From positions 186,001 to 250,000 of the forward strand of contig NZ_JOJE01000005.1 in NCBI RefSeq assembly GCF_000720255.1: a DNA stretch of 64,000 nucleotides, in the 5' to 3' direction. This DNA comes from Streptomyces griseus subsp. griseus (GTDB taxonomy: Bacteria > Actinomycetota > Actinomycetes > Streptomycetales > Streptomycetaceae). Below, in pieces: positions 1-8,117 of this stretch. The position numbers and the translations under genes are program-made. The notes under the pieces are model-generated. The model was not told the origin of the DNA, did not search any database, and saw nothing but the letters and a program-made list of their open reading frames with translations. The first letter of the stretch is position 1; the number at the start of each line of letters is the position of its first letter.

Positions 1-909
1 ATCTTCGCCGATCTACGGACGGGTGAGCCACGCAACCAGGCGTATTGTGCGAGCGAACTGGGCGTAATTCTCTACCACTTGGCGAAATACGTGCCCGCTC
101 GCGTCCTCACGCAGCAGGCAGTCGATCTTTACCGCGACACGTCCGACCAGCGTGGAGAGGCCAACGGACTCGGTAACCTCGGGCTGATCAGCAGAGCGAC
201 CGGCGACTACCAAGGAGCCCGCGAGGCCCTCACGGAGGCATATGCGATCTTCGCCGCCATGGAGAACCATCGCAACAGGGCATGGATCCTCATCGAACTC
301 GGCACCATCGACCGGCTCACCGGAGACCAGCACCGCGCCTTGGCGCAGTTCTCCGAGGCTCTGGACATCTACTCCGACGCCGCGGACCGCAACGGCTGCG
401 CCTGGGCCCGCCGCGAGATGGGGATCGTACAGAGGAGCCTCGGGCACTACGCCGAAGCCGGCTCTCTGCTCGAAGCGGCTTTGCGCGAGTTCGAAGACCT
501 GGGCAGCCCGAGGAACGTGGCGGACGCCCGGGTCGAACTCGGCTCCCTGCACCGGGCGATGGGCGACCTCGCCGCTGCACGCCCGCACGCTCAGGCCGCG
601 CACGACATGTACGCCGGTATGGGCAACCGCCGGGGTGAAGCATGGGCGGAGCTGGAACTGGGGGCGCTCGATGCCGCGGAGGGCCAGTTGATCTCGGCGG
701 CCGGCAGATTCGGGCGGGCACAGAGGGTCTACGAGGACATAGGTGACCGTTCCGGTGACGCGCGGGTCCAGCTGGAGCTGGGCAGACTCGAACTCAGCCG
801 GGGAGACCTCGCAAAAGCACGGAACCACCTCAATGCGGCTCTGACGCTCTACACCCAGCTCAATGCCCCGCAGAGCGCGGACGTCCGTGACCTCCTCGCC
901 GGGATGTGA
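1..909 (+). CDS. TPR-repeat protein, 3' part (5' end outside window)
   Basis: The frame is open from base 1 to the stop at 907-909, so only the C-terminal ~302 residues are seen. They form about seven degenerate tetratricopeptide repeats of ~40 residues with recurring 'ELGxLxxxxGDxxxAxxxxxxAxxxYxxxGxRxGxAxA' spacing, as in the C-terminal arrays of AfsR/SARP or NB-ARC regulators and of the TPR proteins that accompany some actinobacterial radical-SAM peptide clusters. Such arrays are protein-interaction scaffolds. No enzyme motif is visible. The nearest in-frame start codons (TTG at 79) lie inside a repeat and are probably not the true start. The gene runs convergently towards the AAC(3) gene, 228 bp away. 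Whether it belongs to the neighbouring peptide cluster or ends another locus cannot be decided here. Confidence 0.75.
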   Translation: MFADLRTGEPRNQAYCASELGVILYHLAKYVPARVLTQQAVDLYRDTSDQRGEANGLGNLGLISRATGDYQGAREALTEAYAIFAAMENHRNRAWILIELGTIDRLTGDQHRALAQFSEALDIYSDAADRNGCAWARREMGIVQRSLGHYAEAGSLLEAALREFEDLGSPRNVADARVELGSLHRAMGDLAAARPHAQAAHDMYAGMGNRRGEAWAELELGALDAAEGQLISAAGRFGRAQRVYEDIGDRSGDARVQLELGRLELSRGDLAKARNHLNAALTLYTQLNAPQSADVRDLLAGM

Positions 910-1137
910 GAGAGGTACCCGTGGGAGCCACCACCACCGCACCGGAGAGCCGCATGATGCCTGGCCCTACCGGGCTGGGAGCAGGGCTGCGAACCAGCGG
1001 TTCCACGTCGTCACCGCCCTCCCACCGGGCGTGTGCCGGGGCGGACGACAGTCGTTCGGCGGGTGTCGGCAGGCCCCGGTCGGGCCTCGGCAGGCTCCCC
1101 GCTTCTCACCGACGCACTGGGCGTGTTCGTGTCATGG

Positions 1138-1974
1138 TCAGGGACGCGCCCTCCCGGTGGCCGGGCCGCGGCCCCTCGGGCGTGACAGACGGTTGAGGTT
1201 CATCCACTCGACGGCGGCGTCGACCGCCCAGCGCAGCGGCAGCAGACGACTCTCGGCGTCTCCGATCCGGCCGCGTGCGACCCGGCCGTCGTCGCCCGAC
1301 CGGGTCTCCAGCCAACCGCCCAAGCGACCGAAATCCTCGTCGTGCAGGTCCACGTCGATGAAGCTCGCCCATCCGGGAGTGCCGTCGTCGAGCATGACCT
1401 TGCAGTCATATCGGCGGGTGGAACCGGGCGGACGGTACTCCGCAAGATGGAACGCGGTACAGACGTCGAATCCGACGCCCAGCAGCAGGATGTGAGCACC
1501 CAGCTCGTACAGGCGGCCCAGCGGGGATCGTTCTCCCAGTAGGCAGTCGCGTGCGTGCTGCGCGGTGATCCACTGCGCGCGGGAGCCGAGTGCGGCGAAG
1601 GAGGTCTGCGGATGGCCGCTGCGTCGGGCCCCCGGTGTACAACGCACCTCCTCGGCAAGCCTTCCCATGCCTTGGGTGGGTGTGGACAGCGTCCTGAAGG
1701 GCTCCATGGTGTCGTGATATGCGCGCAATTGACGGTCCGTCATTCCGCGCGTCCGAGTCACGTAAGCCGGGGACGTCAGAGAGTTGCCCGCGGTGAAGGA
1801 GGGAACGACGAGAGTGCCGTCCGGGCCGAGCGCGGCGCGCAGGGCGCGCACCACCGTTGGGGCACCGCCGGGTACCGCGCCCACGGCGGCCAGCGAGGCA
1901 TGGACCAGCAGCGTGCCGGCCTCCGGACAACCCAGGCTCCGGAGATCAACGGCGAGTGAGGCCTCCGTCGGCAT
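1138..1974 (-). CDS. AAC(3)-family N-acetyltransferase
   Basis: The 278-residue protein has the Antibiotic_NAT fold signature: an N-terminal 'VHASLAAVGAVPGGA' block followed by 'GPDGTLVVPSFT' (residues ~23-60), a central 'HPQTSFAALG' segment, and 'LLLGVGFDVCTAFHLAEY' (~165-182). Family members move acetyl from acetyl-CoA to the 3-amino group of aminoglycosides, but many actinobacterial homologues have no known substrate. The start is ATG 1974 with GAGGAG about 10 nt upstream. It is transcribed away from the oxygenase gene at 2310 and sits beside a radical-SAM/precursor pair. A role in modifying or detoxifying the peptide product, rather than drug resistance, is therefore an open possibility. 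The family assignment is firm; the substrate is unknown. Confidence 0.85.
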   Translation of the reverse strand: MPTEASLAVDLRSLGCPEAGTLLVHASLAAVGAVPGGAPTVVRALRAALGPDGTLVVPSFTAGNSLTSPAYVTRTRGMTDRQLRAYHDTMEPFRTLSTPTQGMGRLAEEVRCTPGARRSGHPQTSFAALGSRAQWITAQHARDCLLGERSPLGRLYELGAHILLLGVGFDVCTAFHLAEYRPPGSTRRYDCKVMLDDGTPGWASFIDVDLHDEDFGRLGGWLETRSGDDGRVARGRIGDAESRLLPLRWAVDAAVEWMNLNRLSRPRGRGPATGRARP

Positions 1975-2309
1975 CCGTCATCAACTCCTCAGCCGGGCGA
2001 CCGTACGGCGTCCGGGATCCGTCAGACTGTCCCAGTCTCGTGTTCCGGGGTTCCCTGGTCAGCGCTTCGCATCGTGGGTGCGGCCACCCGCGTAGCCGAC
2101 GAGGCAGTCAGCTCCCCGTCACCCGGGGGTAGGTCATCGAGGAGTCGAGCCGGCACCGCACGTCCCGGTGACCAGCCCCCGATGCCCGAAGACCGTGGCA
2201 TCATCGACCATCTCCCCTTCCCACTCCGACCCCTTCGAAACTGCGGTTGGTCCATGACCGTTGAATGGCAAGGTTCCGCACCATCCATTGCCGATCGTGA
2301 GGACGTGGT
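1975..2309. other. Divergent intergenic region (335 bp)
   Basis: This gap separates the divergently transcribed AAC(3) gene and the oxygenase gene and must hold both promoters. The only element I can support is GAGG about 8 nt before ATG 2310, which serves as the ribosome binding site of the oxygenase gene. No clear -35/-10 pair, hairpin or RNA gene was recognised. Short open frames crossing the gap lack ribosome binding sites and G/C third-position bias. Confidence 0.5.
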
Positions 2310-3203
2310 ATGAGTAGGGTTTCTGTGGAGCCCACATTGGACTCTCTGCGTATCGACGACAGGTCGATCAGACTCGACTGCTCGAGCGAGTGGTTGCAGA
2401 GGCACCATCATCAACTGTCGTTGTGCAGCGTCCATGTAGCGACAGAGGACGAGGCGTCGCTTGGGGGATTCGCGGAGCATGCGATCGTGCCGGATGCGCC
2501 TGTACCGCTGACCACCGGGCAGTTCGAGCGCATCACGCCGTTCCTGGCATCCCCGCAAACGCCCGCGGGCCTGTGTGTCGGTTTCGGGAAATTCGAGCGC
2601 TCCGACAACCGACTGGCGGCCGCCGCCGCGGAGGCCGCCCGACCGAACTTCGTACCCCATTATGGTTCCCGCTACGAGCTCGGCCCGCATTCGGGACGGC
2701 TCGTGGACGTACTCACGGCGCAGGGCGGCACGCGGACCACCACGGCAATGGATCCGCGCATCACACAATATTCCGAGCCTGATGTGGCCCGCTGGGTCGG
2801 CATGCACTACGACAACGCCTGGACCAGTCAGGGCGAAGGCGAACGCTATCCTCGCGGCGTTCGCGTCGCGTGTGCGGATCGGCGCGTCATTCACAACCTT
2901 GGACCGGGCACCCGGTCACTGATCTTCGCGCTCAATATGTCCGCCCTGCATGTGTCGGACCTGGTCAGTCCCGGGGACGACCGCCACATCCCGACTACGC
3001 AGCAGCTCCGTGAATTCCTCACTGCTCACCCGGCGGAGGTCACCAAAATCGTTTGTGTCGTCTGGACCATCGAGGTGGGAGACCTGGTCGTCCTGCCTGC
3101 CGGACTCGCACTGCACGACGGATCGATGGAGGGGCGTCGGTCTCCGTCCAGCGCCCTGGTCTTCGCCGGAAAATTTCCGCGGGGTGCGTTCTCCCGGACT
3201 TGA
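2310..3203 (+). CDS. Putative Fe(II)/2-oxoglutarate oxygenase of the radical-SAM peptide locus
   Basis: This 297-residue protein has no obvious housekeeping relative. Its C-terminal half carries a plausible Fe(II)/2OG facial triad: H166-Y-D168 in 'GMHYDNAW', then H269 in 'LALHDG', with R276/R277 seven or eight residues later as a candidate 2-oxoglutarate anchor. 'VIHNLGPGTRSLIFALN' (~193-209) resembles the strand between these motifs in small 2OG oxygenases. From memory, curated families of cyclophane-containing RiPPs include an accompanying 2OG-Fe(II) oxygenase (named YhhC); this may be that family. The stop TGA (3201-3203) directly abuts the stop of the convergent precursor gene. Start ATG 2310 has GAGG at good distance. 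A hydroxylase acting on the modified peptide is inferred. Confidence 0.6.
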   Translation: MSRVSVEPTLDSLRIDDRSIRLDCSSEWLQRHHHQLSLCSVHVATEDEASLGGFAEHAIVPDAPVPLTTGQFERITPFLASPQTPAGLCVGFGKFERSDNRLAAAAAEAARPNFVPHYGSRYELGPHSGRLVDVLTAQGGTRTTTAMDPRITQYSEPDVARWVGMHYDNAWTSQGEGERYPRGVRVACADRRVIHNLGPGTRSLIFALNMSALHVSDLVSPGDDRHIPTTQQLREFLTAHPAEVTKIVCVVWTIEVGDLVVLPAGLALHDGSMEGRRSPSSALVFAGKFPRGAFSRT

Positions 3204-3392
3204 TCAGGCGTCTGAGCGACTCCACGTTTGGCTCATGGAATTGAACTTGTGGAAGACGAGGCCACCTTCATGGCCGGGCGGCGTACTGCTCCGGGGCATC
3301 GGACTCAGAAGCCATTCGAAATGCTCTGCGTTGGCGAGCAGAACCTCGTCGAGGTTTTTGTCCGAGGTGTGTTCGCTGTTCAGGGTTGACAC
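3204..3392 (-). CDS. Candidate RiPP precursor peptide, 62 aa
   Basis: The start is GTG 3392, preceded by a perfect AAGGAG seven nucleotides away inside the end of the upstream maturase gene; the two genes overlap by 13 bp. The N-terminal part is polar, with an amphipathic 'NLDEVLLANAEHFEWLL' stretch (residues 13-29) that looks like a leader. After 'PPGHEGG' comes a short tail ending FHKFNSMSQTWSRSDA. Candidate three-residue cyclophane motifs of the aromatic-X-X type are F47-H-K, F50-N-S and W57-S-R. There is no Cys, transmembrane segment or enzyme motif. Its size, overlap with a radical SAM/SPASM gene, strong ribosome binding site and aromatic C-terminus support a ribosomally made, post-translationally modified peptide. 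The exact core and crosslinks are inference. Confidence 0.7.
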   Translation of the reverse strand: MSTLNSEHTSDKNLDEVLLANAEHFEWLLSPMPRSSTPPGHEGGLVFHKFNSMSQTWSRSDA

Positions 3393-4495
3393 GACAGCGC
3401 TCCTTCGATCTTCGCTTGATGGAGGTTTCGGCAGAAATTCGTCTCGGTACCATCGAGCCGTCCAAGCTCGAAGTACTTGTTCGCCGGCCAGCTTCCACCA
3501 CAGCCGACCGCATAGCGGCAGATCCGGCGGCAGGCGTCCACACCGGCGAGCGCCTCACGGACCCACGGAACCGAACCCGCCCTGCTCAGCAGATCCTCAA
3601 GGGGGTGCCGCAGCACGTTGCCCACGGTGAACGCCCCGTGTTGGGGGTGTGCGAAGCCCGCCAGATCCGGGGACATGACTGTCACCTCCCCGTCGTACGA
3701 CACGGTGGGAATGGGCTCCACGGGTATGTCCAGAAGGTCATCTACGGTGATCCCCGAGCGCACCGCGTCGTAGCAGTTCGCCACCGACTCGAGGTCTCGC
3801 AGCCGCACCACGGGATGTGCACGCCAGAGCGTGAAGAGTTCGGCGAAGAAGCTTACCCATTGGCTTTTTCTTGTTGACGAGCATTCACCGTGAGTGCCCT
3901 TCGTTTCCTGGGGCAGAATCCCCAGTACTTCTGCTCCGATATCGCATGCGTGAGCATAGACCAACTGGGCGACCTCAGGTGCAGGATCTTGCACGACGGA
4001 AAGCATGTGGAAGGGAATGCCCTGACGCCGCAGCACCGCGATCCCTGCTGTGATCCTCAGCCAGGCAGGGGCACCGCCGCGTGTGACCCTGCCCGAATTC
4101 ATATGCTCTGGCCCGTCGATACTCACGGACACCCGAACATGATGTCGGTGGAATAGGTCGCACCAGGCTTCATCGATCAAAGTCGCATTTGTCTGGATGT
4201 GGTGGACGGTACCTGGAGGCCAGTCAGCAAGAAGGTTTTCGAACTTATGGACCCCGACCGCGAGCGGTTCTCCCGCATGCCAGAGGACCTCGACCTGATG
4301 TCCGGAATCCCTCCAGCGGGCCACGGCTTCCGCTGCCGCACGATTGACAGCTGCCGGCATGCCGAGGCGCTTTCCCCGGTCTGGCAGATAACAGTATCCG
4401 CAGTTGAGATTGCACAAGGTTGTCGGCTGCATCACCAGGACCGATGGCCGCAGCCCCAGAGCCGTTCCGCTGACACCGCCGGACACGGCGTGCAT
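3380..4495 (-). CDS. Radical SAM/SPASM peptide maturase
   Basis: The start is ATG 4495, chosen because AGGAGG (4502-4507, minus strand) lies exactly 6 nt upstream; a further in-frame ATG at 4534 lacks a site. That gives 371 residues. The CX3CX2C cluster motif is C28-N-L-N-C32-G-Y-C35, which binds the [4Fe-4S] centre and S-adenosylmethionine. The C-terminus has the SPASM signature: 'CRRICRYAVGCGG', then 'NKYFELG' and 'TETNFC', which holds auxiliary Fe-S clusters. This arrangement matches FxsB/Haa/triceptide-type maturases, which join an aromatic side chain to the beta-carbon two residues on. The downstream overlapping gene (3204-3392) is the likely substrate. The enzyme class is clear; the exact crosslink is inferred. 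Confidence 0.9.
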   Translation of the reverse strand: MHAVSGGVSGTALGLRPSVLVMQPTTLCNLNCGYCYLPDRGKRLGMPAAVNRAAAEAVARWRDSGHQVEVLWHAGEPLAVGVHKFENLLADWPPGTVHHIQTNATLIDEAWCDLFHRHHVRVSVSIDGPEHMNSGRVTRGGAPAWLRITAGIAVLRRQGIPFHMLSVVQDPAPEVAQLVYAHACDIGAEVLGILPQETKGTHGECSSTRKSQWVSFFAELFTLWRAHPVVRLRDLESVANCYDAVRSGITVDDLLDIPVEPIPTVSYDGEVTVMSPDLAGFAHPQHGAFTVGNVLRHPLEDLLSRAGSVPWVREALAGVDACRRICRYAVGCGGSWPANKYFELGRLDGTETNFCRNLHQAKIEGALSCQP

Positions 4496-4603
4496 GCAGA
4501 CCCTCCTGAGGTCGTCGCACAGGGGCCTTGACATGGAACGGTGGCGCGACCGCCCCTGTCAATAGCACCTGCCAGATGATGCTGATCCACATTCATCCAC
4601 GGC

Positions 4604-4770
4604 TCACACATTGACTTTCCCGGTACCGCCGCCGATGTTGTCCAGGCGCGAGGTGATGCACCAGGTGATGCGGGCGACGGCCTGATGGTGGGAGTCGTGC
4701 CGGTTGGAGCATGCCGGGCGCCAGGTTCCGGCCGAAGGGCATGCGCTCGAACCCCCAGTCGATGCCGGTC
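4604..4770 (-). pseudogene. Frameshifted gene remnant (3' end)
   Basis: Two adjacent minus-strand frames show the strong G/C third-position bias of genuine Streptomyces coding DNA, but they switch near 4710. From ~4770 one frame reads 'GIDWGFERMPFGRNLAPG'; from ~4711 another reads 'CSNRHDSHHQAVARITWC' and continues to a TGA at 4604-4606. No start codon with a ribosome binding site precedes them, because the DUF4239 gene ends at 4784. This looks like the decayed tail of a gene that once lay between the maturase and DUF4239 genes. I do not recognise the family. A sequencing error within an otherwise truncated gene is the alternative. Confidence 0.3.
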
Positions 4771-4783
4771 GTCGCCCGCGTCG

Positions 4784-5581
4784 CTACGTCCCCCCGTCGA
4801 AGAAGCCGGACTGCAGGTTTCCGATGATGGTGTCGAGTGGACGCCCACTGACGATGAACGGTCCGCTCCAGGGCGCGCTGAGTGCGAAGAGCAGTGCCAG
4901 GCTCAGTCCGACGACACTGGCAACACCCACGATCAGCAGTGACGTTCGCAGGCTGCTGCGGAAGACCAGTGCGCCGGAGTTCGCGATCAGGGCCAGTCCG
5001 CTGACGACGAGCGTGACGACGTAGAGCGCGGGAACGTCACGGGAGGCTGCCGCGACACGGGCGCGGCGACTGCTGGTGACAGCGTCCATGGACACCACCA
5101 GCTCCGTGCCTGTCGGGGTTCCCACCTCCGGTCGGGCCGCCTCGGCACGCACACTCCGCTCCAGTCGTGCGATCGCGCGAGCGGTCGCGGCATCGTCACC
5201 GGACGCAGCTGCCGCACCCTCCCACTCCCTGGCACGCGTGTTCTGCAAGTACTCACGCAGTGCCGTGTGGATCGGCTTCGTATGGACGCGCGGACTGGTC
5301 GCCGCCCATGCCAGCCGGGAGGCCGCGGCCGCCTCGTCGCTGACCAGCCCCTCGGCTGCGCGCAGGTAGCCGGCCTCGCTGGCCAGTGTGAGTGCCGCGA
5401 AGATCGCGAAGGCGGCGCCGAGTGTCGGCATCAGGGGGGTGGCGATCTGAGGCACCCGATCCCGTTCCTCGACCGGTACGAGCGCCCGGACGCCGATCCG
5501 CGCGGCGGCCGCGACCAGCAGGGCAAGGGAGAGCCAGCCCACGACCAGCACCACCGCCGGCAGCGAGGTCAGCCAGCCCAC
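4784..5581 (-). CDS. DUF4239-type membrane protein
   Basis: The 265-residue protein has two N-terminal membrane helices (~8-29 and ~47-65) and two near the C-terminus (~186-204 and ~212-236). They flank a soluble Ala/Arg-rich middle segment. This 2+2 layout with the 'RVPQIATPLMPTLGAAFAIFAALTLA' region resembles DUF4239, a bestrophin-like integral membrane family of unknown role in actinobacteria. The start is GTG 5581 with GGAGG seven nucleotides upstream. No neighbour is close enough to suggest an operon, and the decayed remnant follows it. No biochemical role can be assigned. Confidence 0.75.
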   Translation of the reverse strand: MGWLTSLPAVVLVVGWLSLALLVAAAARIGVRALVPVEERDRVPQIATPLMPTLGAAFAIFAALTLASEAGYLRAAEGLVSDEAAAASRLAWAATSPRVHTKPIHTALREYLQNTRAREWEGAAAASGDDAATARAIARLERSVRAEAARPEVGTPTGTELVVSMDAVTSSRRARVAAASRDVPALYVVTLVVSGLALIANSGALVFRSSLRTSLLIVGVASVVGLSLALLFALSAPWSGPFIVSGRPLDTIIGNLQSGFFDGGT

Positions 5582-5873
5582 CGCATCACCTCCAGCGCGT
5601 CACCGCGAGCGCCACGCAGCGGCGGCACATCCGGCCCAGCGACCTGTAGCTCCTCGTCGAACACTTTCCATGAACGCTCGATGATCACAGGTCGAAGGCC
5701 TCTGACGCCCGCGACGCCCGGCACGGCATCTCATTTCGTGAGCATTACGCCGCGATCAGCCCAACGGTGTTCCCGTTCCAACGAGTGAATACAGCCGTCG
5801 CGCGAGTAGCGGCCGGGGGGACAGCGGGAAGGCCATCTCGCGTACCGGACCACCGATGGGCAGGAAGATCCCT

Positions 5874-6194
5874 ATGCCGAAGTTCCTCATCCAGGCCAGC
5901 TACACGCCCGACGGCACCAAGGGTCTGCTCGAGGAAGGCGCGAGTGGCCGTCGCGCCGCTGTCGACCAGGTCGTCACCGGCCTCGGCGGGAAGGTCGAGG
6001 CCATGTACTTCGCCTTCGGGGAGGACGACATCGTCCTCATCGTCGACTTTCCCGACCCGGTCTCCATGGCCGCCGTCAGCCTCACCGTGAAGGCCAGTGG
6101 GGCCCTCCGCACCCGGGCCACCCCTCTCCTCACCCTCGACGAGATCGACGAGGCCGCCCGTCGGCAGGTCACCTTCCGCTCCCCCGGCGCGTGA
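5874..6194 (+). CDS. GYD-domain protein
   Basis: From ATG 5874 this is a 106-residue protein beginning 'MPKFLIQASYTPDGTKGLLEEG' style and containing 'VVTGLGGKVEAMYFAFGEDDIVLIVDFPD', the hallmark of the small GYD-domain family (ferredoxin-like fold, related to dimeric alpha/beta-barrel proteins). Family members are usually ~100 residues and of unknown function, possibly binding small ligands as oligomers. An earlier in-frame ATG at 5856 would add six residues but leaves the purine-rich 'aggaag' site inside the gene. It is a single-gene unit, convergent with the SIS-domain gene. The 292-bp gap to its left shows no recognisable element. Confidence 0.8.
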   Translation: MPKFLIQASYTPDGTKGLLEEGASGRRAAVDQVVTGLGGKVEAMYFAFGEDDIVLIVDFPDPVSMAAVSLTVKASGALRTRATPLLTLDEIDEAARRQVTFRSPGA

Positions 6195-6240
6195 ACTCGG
6201 TCGTCGGAGACACGGCTGCCGCACCAGTCGGCTCGCCCCC

Positions 6241-7098
6241 TCAGCTCGCCGTCCGCCTGATCCGCCCCGCGTACCGCCGCTCCAGTTCCAGGTTGCCCTC
6301 GAAGCCGCCGGGGACGTTGGCGGAGACGTAGACCGGGGGGCGGTCGCCGGTGGCGAGGAGTTGGGCGGCGGTTTCGGCGACGGTCATCTGGACGAGCATG
6401 ACGCCGGTCAGGGTGGACAGGGCGCAGACCGAGCCGCCGCCGGGGAGTTCGAGGAGGGCGTCGCCGGGCGGGGCCGCGTTGTCGAGGACGACGTCGGCGA
6501 TGTCGGCGAGCTTCTTGCCGCTGGAGTGGCCGGCGGGGACGGCCCGGGTGTGGGAGAGGGAGGTGAGGGCCAGGATGCGGTGGCCGCGCTCCTTGGCGTG
6601 CAGGGCCATCTCGACGATCACGTTGTTGACGCCTGAGTTGGAGATGACGACGAACAGGTCCTGGGGGCGCGGGGCGGCGAGGTCGTAGAGCCGCGCGGCG
6701 ACACCCGGCGAGCGTTCCAGGAGCGGGTCGTCCAGGACTCTGGGGGCATCGCCCCCGTAGAGGACGAGGTCGGCGATGCTCAGCCGGTTGGTGGGCACCA
6801 GACCGCCCGCGCGGCCCGCGAGTTCGAGGACGAGGGCCTGGGAGTGGCCGGTGCCGAACGCCTGGACCACGCCGTCCGCGCGCACGCAGTCGGCGATCAG
6901 TCCGGCGGCCCGGGTCACGTCGTCCCGGGCGGACTCGGTGACGCGGTGCAGGACGGCCAGGCCCTCCCGCGCGAAGTTCTCGGCACTCACGGACTCGACG
7001 GGCTCGACTGGCTCGACGGACACACGCCACTCCCCACACTGATCACTGACCCTGGCAGAGGCTGGTGCCGGTGCTGCGGTGGTGGTGGATTGAACCAC
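6241..7098 (-). CDS. SIS-domain sugar-phosphate-binding protein
   Basis: The 285-residue protein has a single SIS (sugar isomerase) domain: 'GVVQAFGTGHSQALVLELAGRAGGL' near residue 75 and 'DLFVVISNSGVNNVIVEMALHAKERGHRILALTS' near 145. It resembles cytosolic SIS proteins (UPF0309/YckL-like) found beside amino-sugar genes. SIS domains bind phosphosugars, as in MurQ etherases and GlcN-6-P deaminases, but no catalytic Glu of MurQ is evident. Start GTG 7098 has no convincing ribosome binding site, and the sequence TAGCAT lies about 8 nt upstream, so a leaderless message is possible. A TGRTTCAA element covers the start codon. The gene is divergent from the RpiR-type regulator, its probable controller. 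Confidence 0.8.
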   Translation of the reverse strand: MVQSTTTAAPAPASARVSDQCGEWRVSVEPVEPVESVSAENFAREGLAVLHRVTESARDDVTRAAGLIADCVRADGVVQAFGTGHSQALVLELAGRAGGLVPTNRLSIADLVLYGGDAPRVLDDPLLERSPGVAARLYDLAAPRPQDLFVVISNSGVNNVIVEMALHAKERGHRILALTSLSHTRAVPAGHSSGKKLADIADVVLDNAAPPGDALLELPGGGSVCALSTLTGVMLVQMTVAETAAQLLATGDRPPVYVSANVPGGFEGNLELERRYAGRIRRTAS

Positions 7099-7155
7099 CC
7101 TCTGCCATGCTATCGATGAATCAATAAATCATATGCGGTCCTGGTATTCAATCAG
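7087..7155. promoter_or_regulatory. Operator-like repeats between SIS and RpiR genes
   Basis: The short divergent region holds TGGTTCAA (minus strand, 7090-7097) over the SIS start codon, an AT-rich 'gaatcaataaatcat' (7118-7132) and 'ctggtattcaatcag' (7141-7155) ahead of the regulator gene. Related elements occur at 8123, 13203 and 19951. The recurrence at several genes of one sugar locus suggests binding sites for the RpiR-type regulator encoded at 7187. The exact operator boundaries are not defined. Confidence 0.5.
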
Positions 7156-7186
7156 CGCGTCATAGGGTGGCTGGTACCTTCTCTCC

Positions 7187-8071
7187 ATGCCCTCGACCGA
7201 CGTCACCACCCTGATCCGCACGGAACTGCCACGACTGGCCGGCTCTCTCCGCAAAGTCGGGGAGCTGATCCTGGAGGACCCGGCCGCCGTCACCCACTGC
7301 TCGGCCGCGGAACTGGGCCGCCGCACCGGCACCTCGCAGGCCACGGTGACCCGTTTCTGCCGCGCCATCGGTCTCGACTCCTACCAGCACCTGCTGATCG
7401 AGCTGGCCCAGGAGCGTGGCCGCGGCGAGGCGTCCGACTGGGGCAGCGCCGAGATCGGCCCCGACATCTCCCCCGACGACGACCTCGAACGGGTCGTGCA
7501 GGTCGTCGGCAGCGCGGACCTGCGGGCGGTCCAGCAGACCATCGACCGCATCGACCTCGACGCGATCGAGCGGGCCGCGCAGGCCACCGCCCGCGCCCGG
7601 CGTATCGACGTCTACGGCGTAGGCGGCAGTGGCGCCGTGGCCCAGGAGACGGAGACCCGGCTGTTCCGCATCGGCTGCGCGGTGCGCGGCTGGACGGAGG
7701 TGCACGCCGCCGTCACCTCCGCCGCCCTGCTCACCCCCGCGGACGTCGCCATCGGCATCTCGCACTCCGGGGCGACCCGGGAGGCCATCGAGCCGTTCGA
7801 ACTGGCCAAGGAGCGCGGCGCCACCACGGTGGCGATCACCGCCGACCCTCGCTCGCCGCTCGCGCGCGCCGCCGACGTCCGGCTCATCTCCTCCTCCTCG
7901 GAGACCAGCTTCCGCACCGGCAGCATCGGCGCCCGCCACTCCGTCCTGGTGCTGATCGACTGCCTGTACGTCCGGGTGGCCCAGCTCTCCTACCAGCGTG
8001 CGAGCGCGTCGCTGGCGCTGACCGACCACATCGCGGGGCAGCACGCGGTGAGGAGTCGGCGCGCCAGGTGA
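7187..8071 (+). CDS. MurR/RpiR-family transcriptional regulator
   Basis: The 294-residue protein has an N-terminal RpiR helix-turn-helix (~1-75; 'CSAAELGRRTGTSQATVTRFCRAIGLDSYQHL') and a C-terminal SIS domain (~125-265; 'RRIDVYGVGGSGAVAQE', 'DVAIGISHSGATREAIEPFELAKERGATTVAIT'). Such proteins sense phosphosugars, often GlcNAc-6-P, MurNAc-6-P or related, and repress or activate catabolic genes. It is divergent from the SIS gene and lies 109 bp upstream of the GH38 gene, so it is the likely local regulator of the glycan-use locus. Repeated TGRTTCAA elements at four transcription units are its candidate sites. The inducer is not determinable from sequence. Confidence 0.9.
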   Translation: MPSTDVTTLIRTELPRLAGSLRKVGELILEDPAAVTHCSAAELGRRTGTSQATVTRFCRAIGLDSYQHLLIELAQERGRGEASDWGSAEIGPDISPDDDLERVVQVVGSADLRAVQQTIDRIDLDAIERAAQATARARRIDVYGVGGSGAVAQETETRLFRIGCAVRGWTEVHAAVTSAALLTPADVAIGISHSGATREAIEPFELAKERGATTVAITADPRSPLARAADVRLISSSSETSFRTGSIGARHSVLVLIDCLYVRVAQLSYQRASASLALTDHIAGQHAVRSRRAR

Positions 8072-8117
8072 TCCACTCACCCGCGTATGGTTGAGCCAAC
8101 CAAATATTGTGAGGATG

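Noticed and set aside
906..1196. Short plus-strand gene between TPR and AAC(3) genes
   Set aside because: No ribosome site, no third-position bias and overlap with the AAC(3) 3' end.
1138..1974. Aminoglycoside resistance gene proper
   Set aside because: The fold matches AAC(3), but the context is a peptide-modification locus and no aminoglycoside genes are near; only family membership is supported.
2022..2894. Minus-strand frame across the oxygenase gene
   Set aside because: The plus-strand protein has conserved-looking metal motifs, a ribosome site and better codon bias; the minus frame has none.
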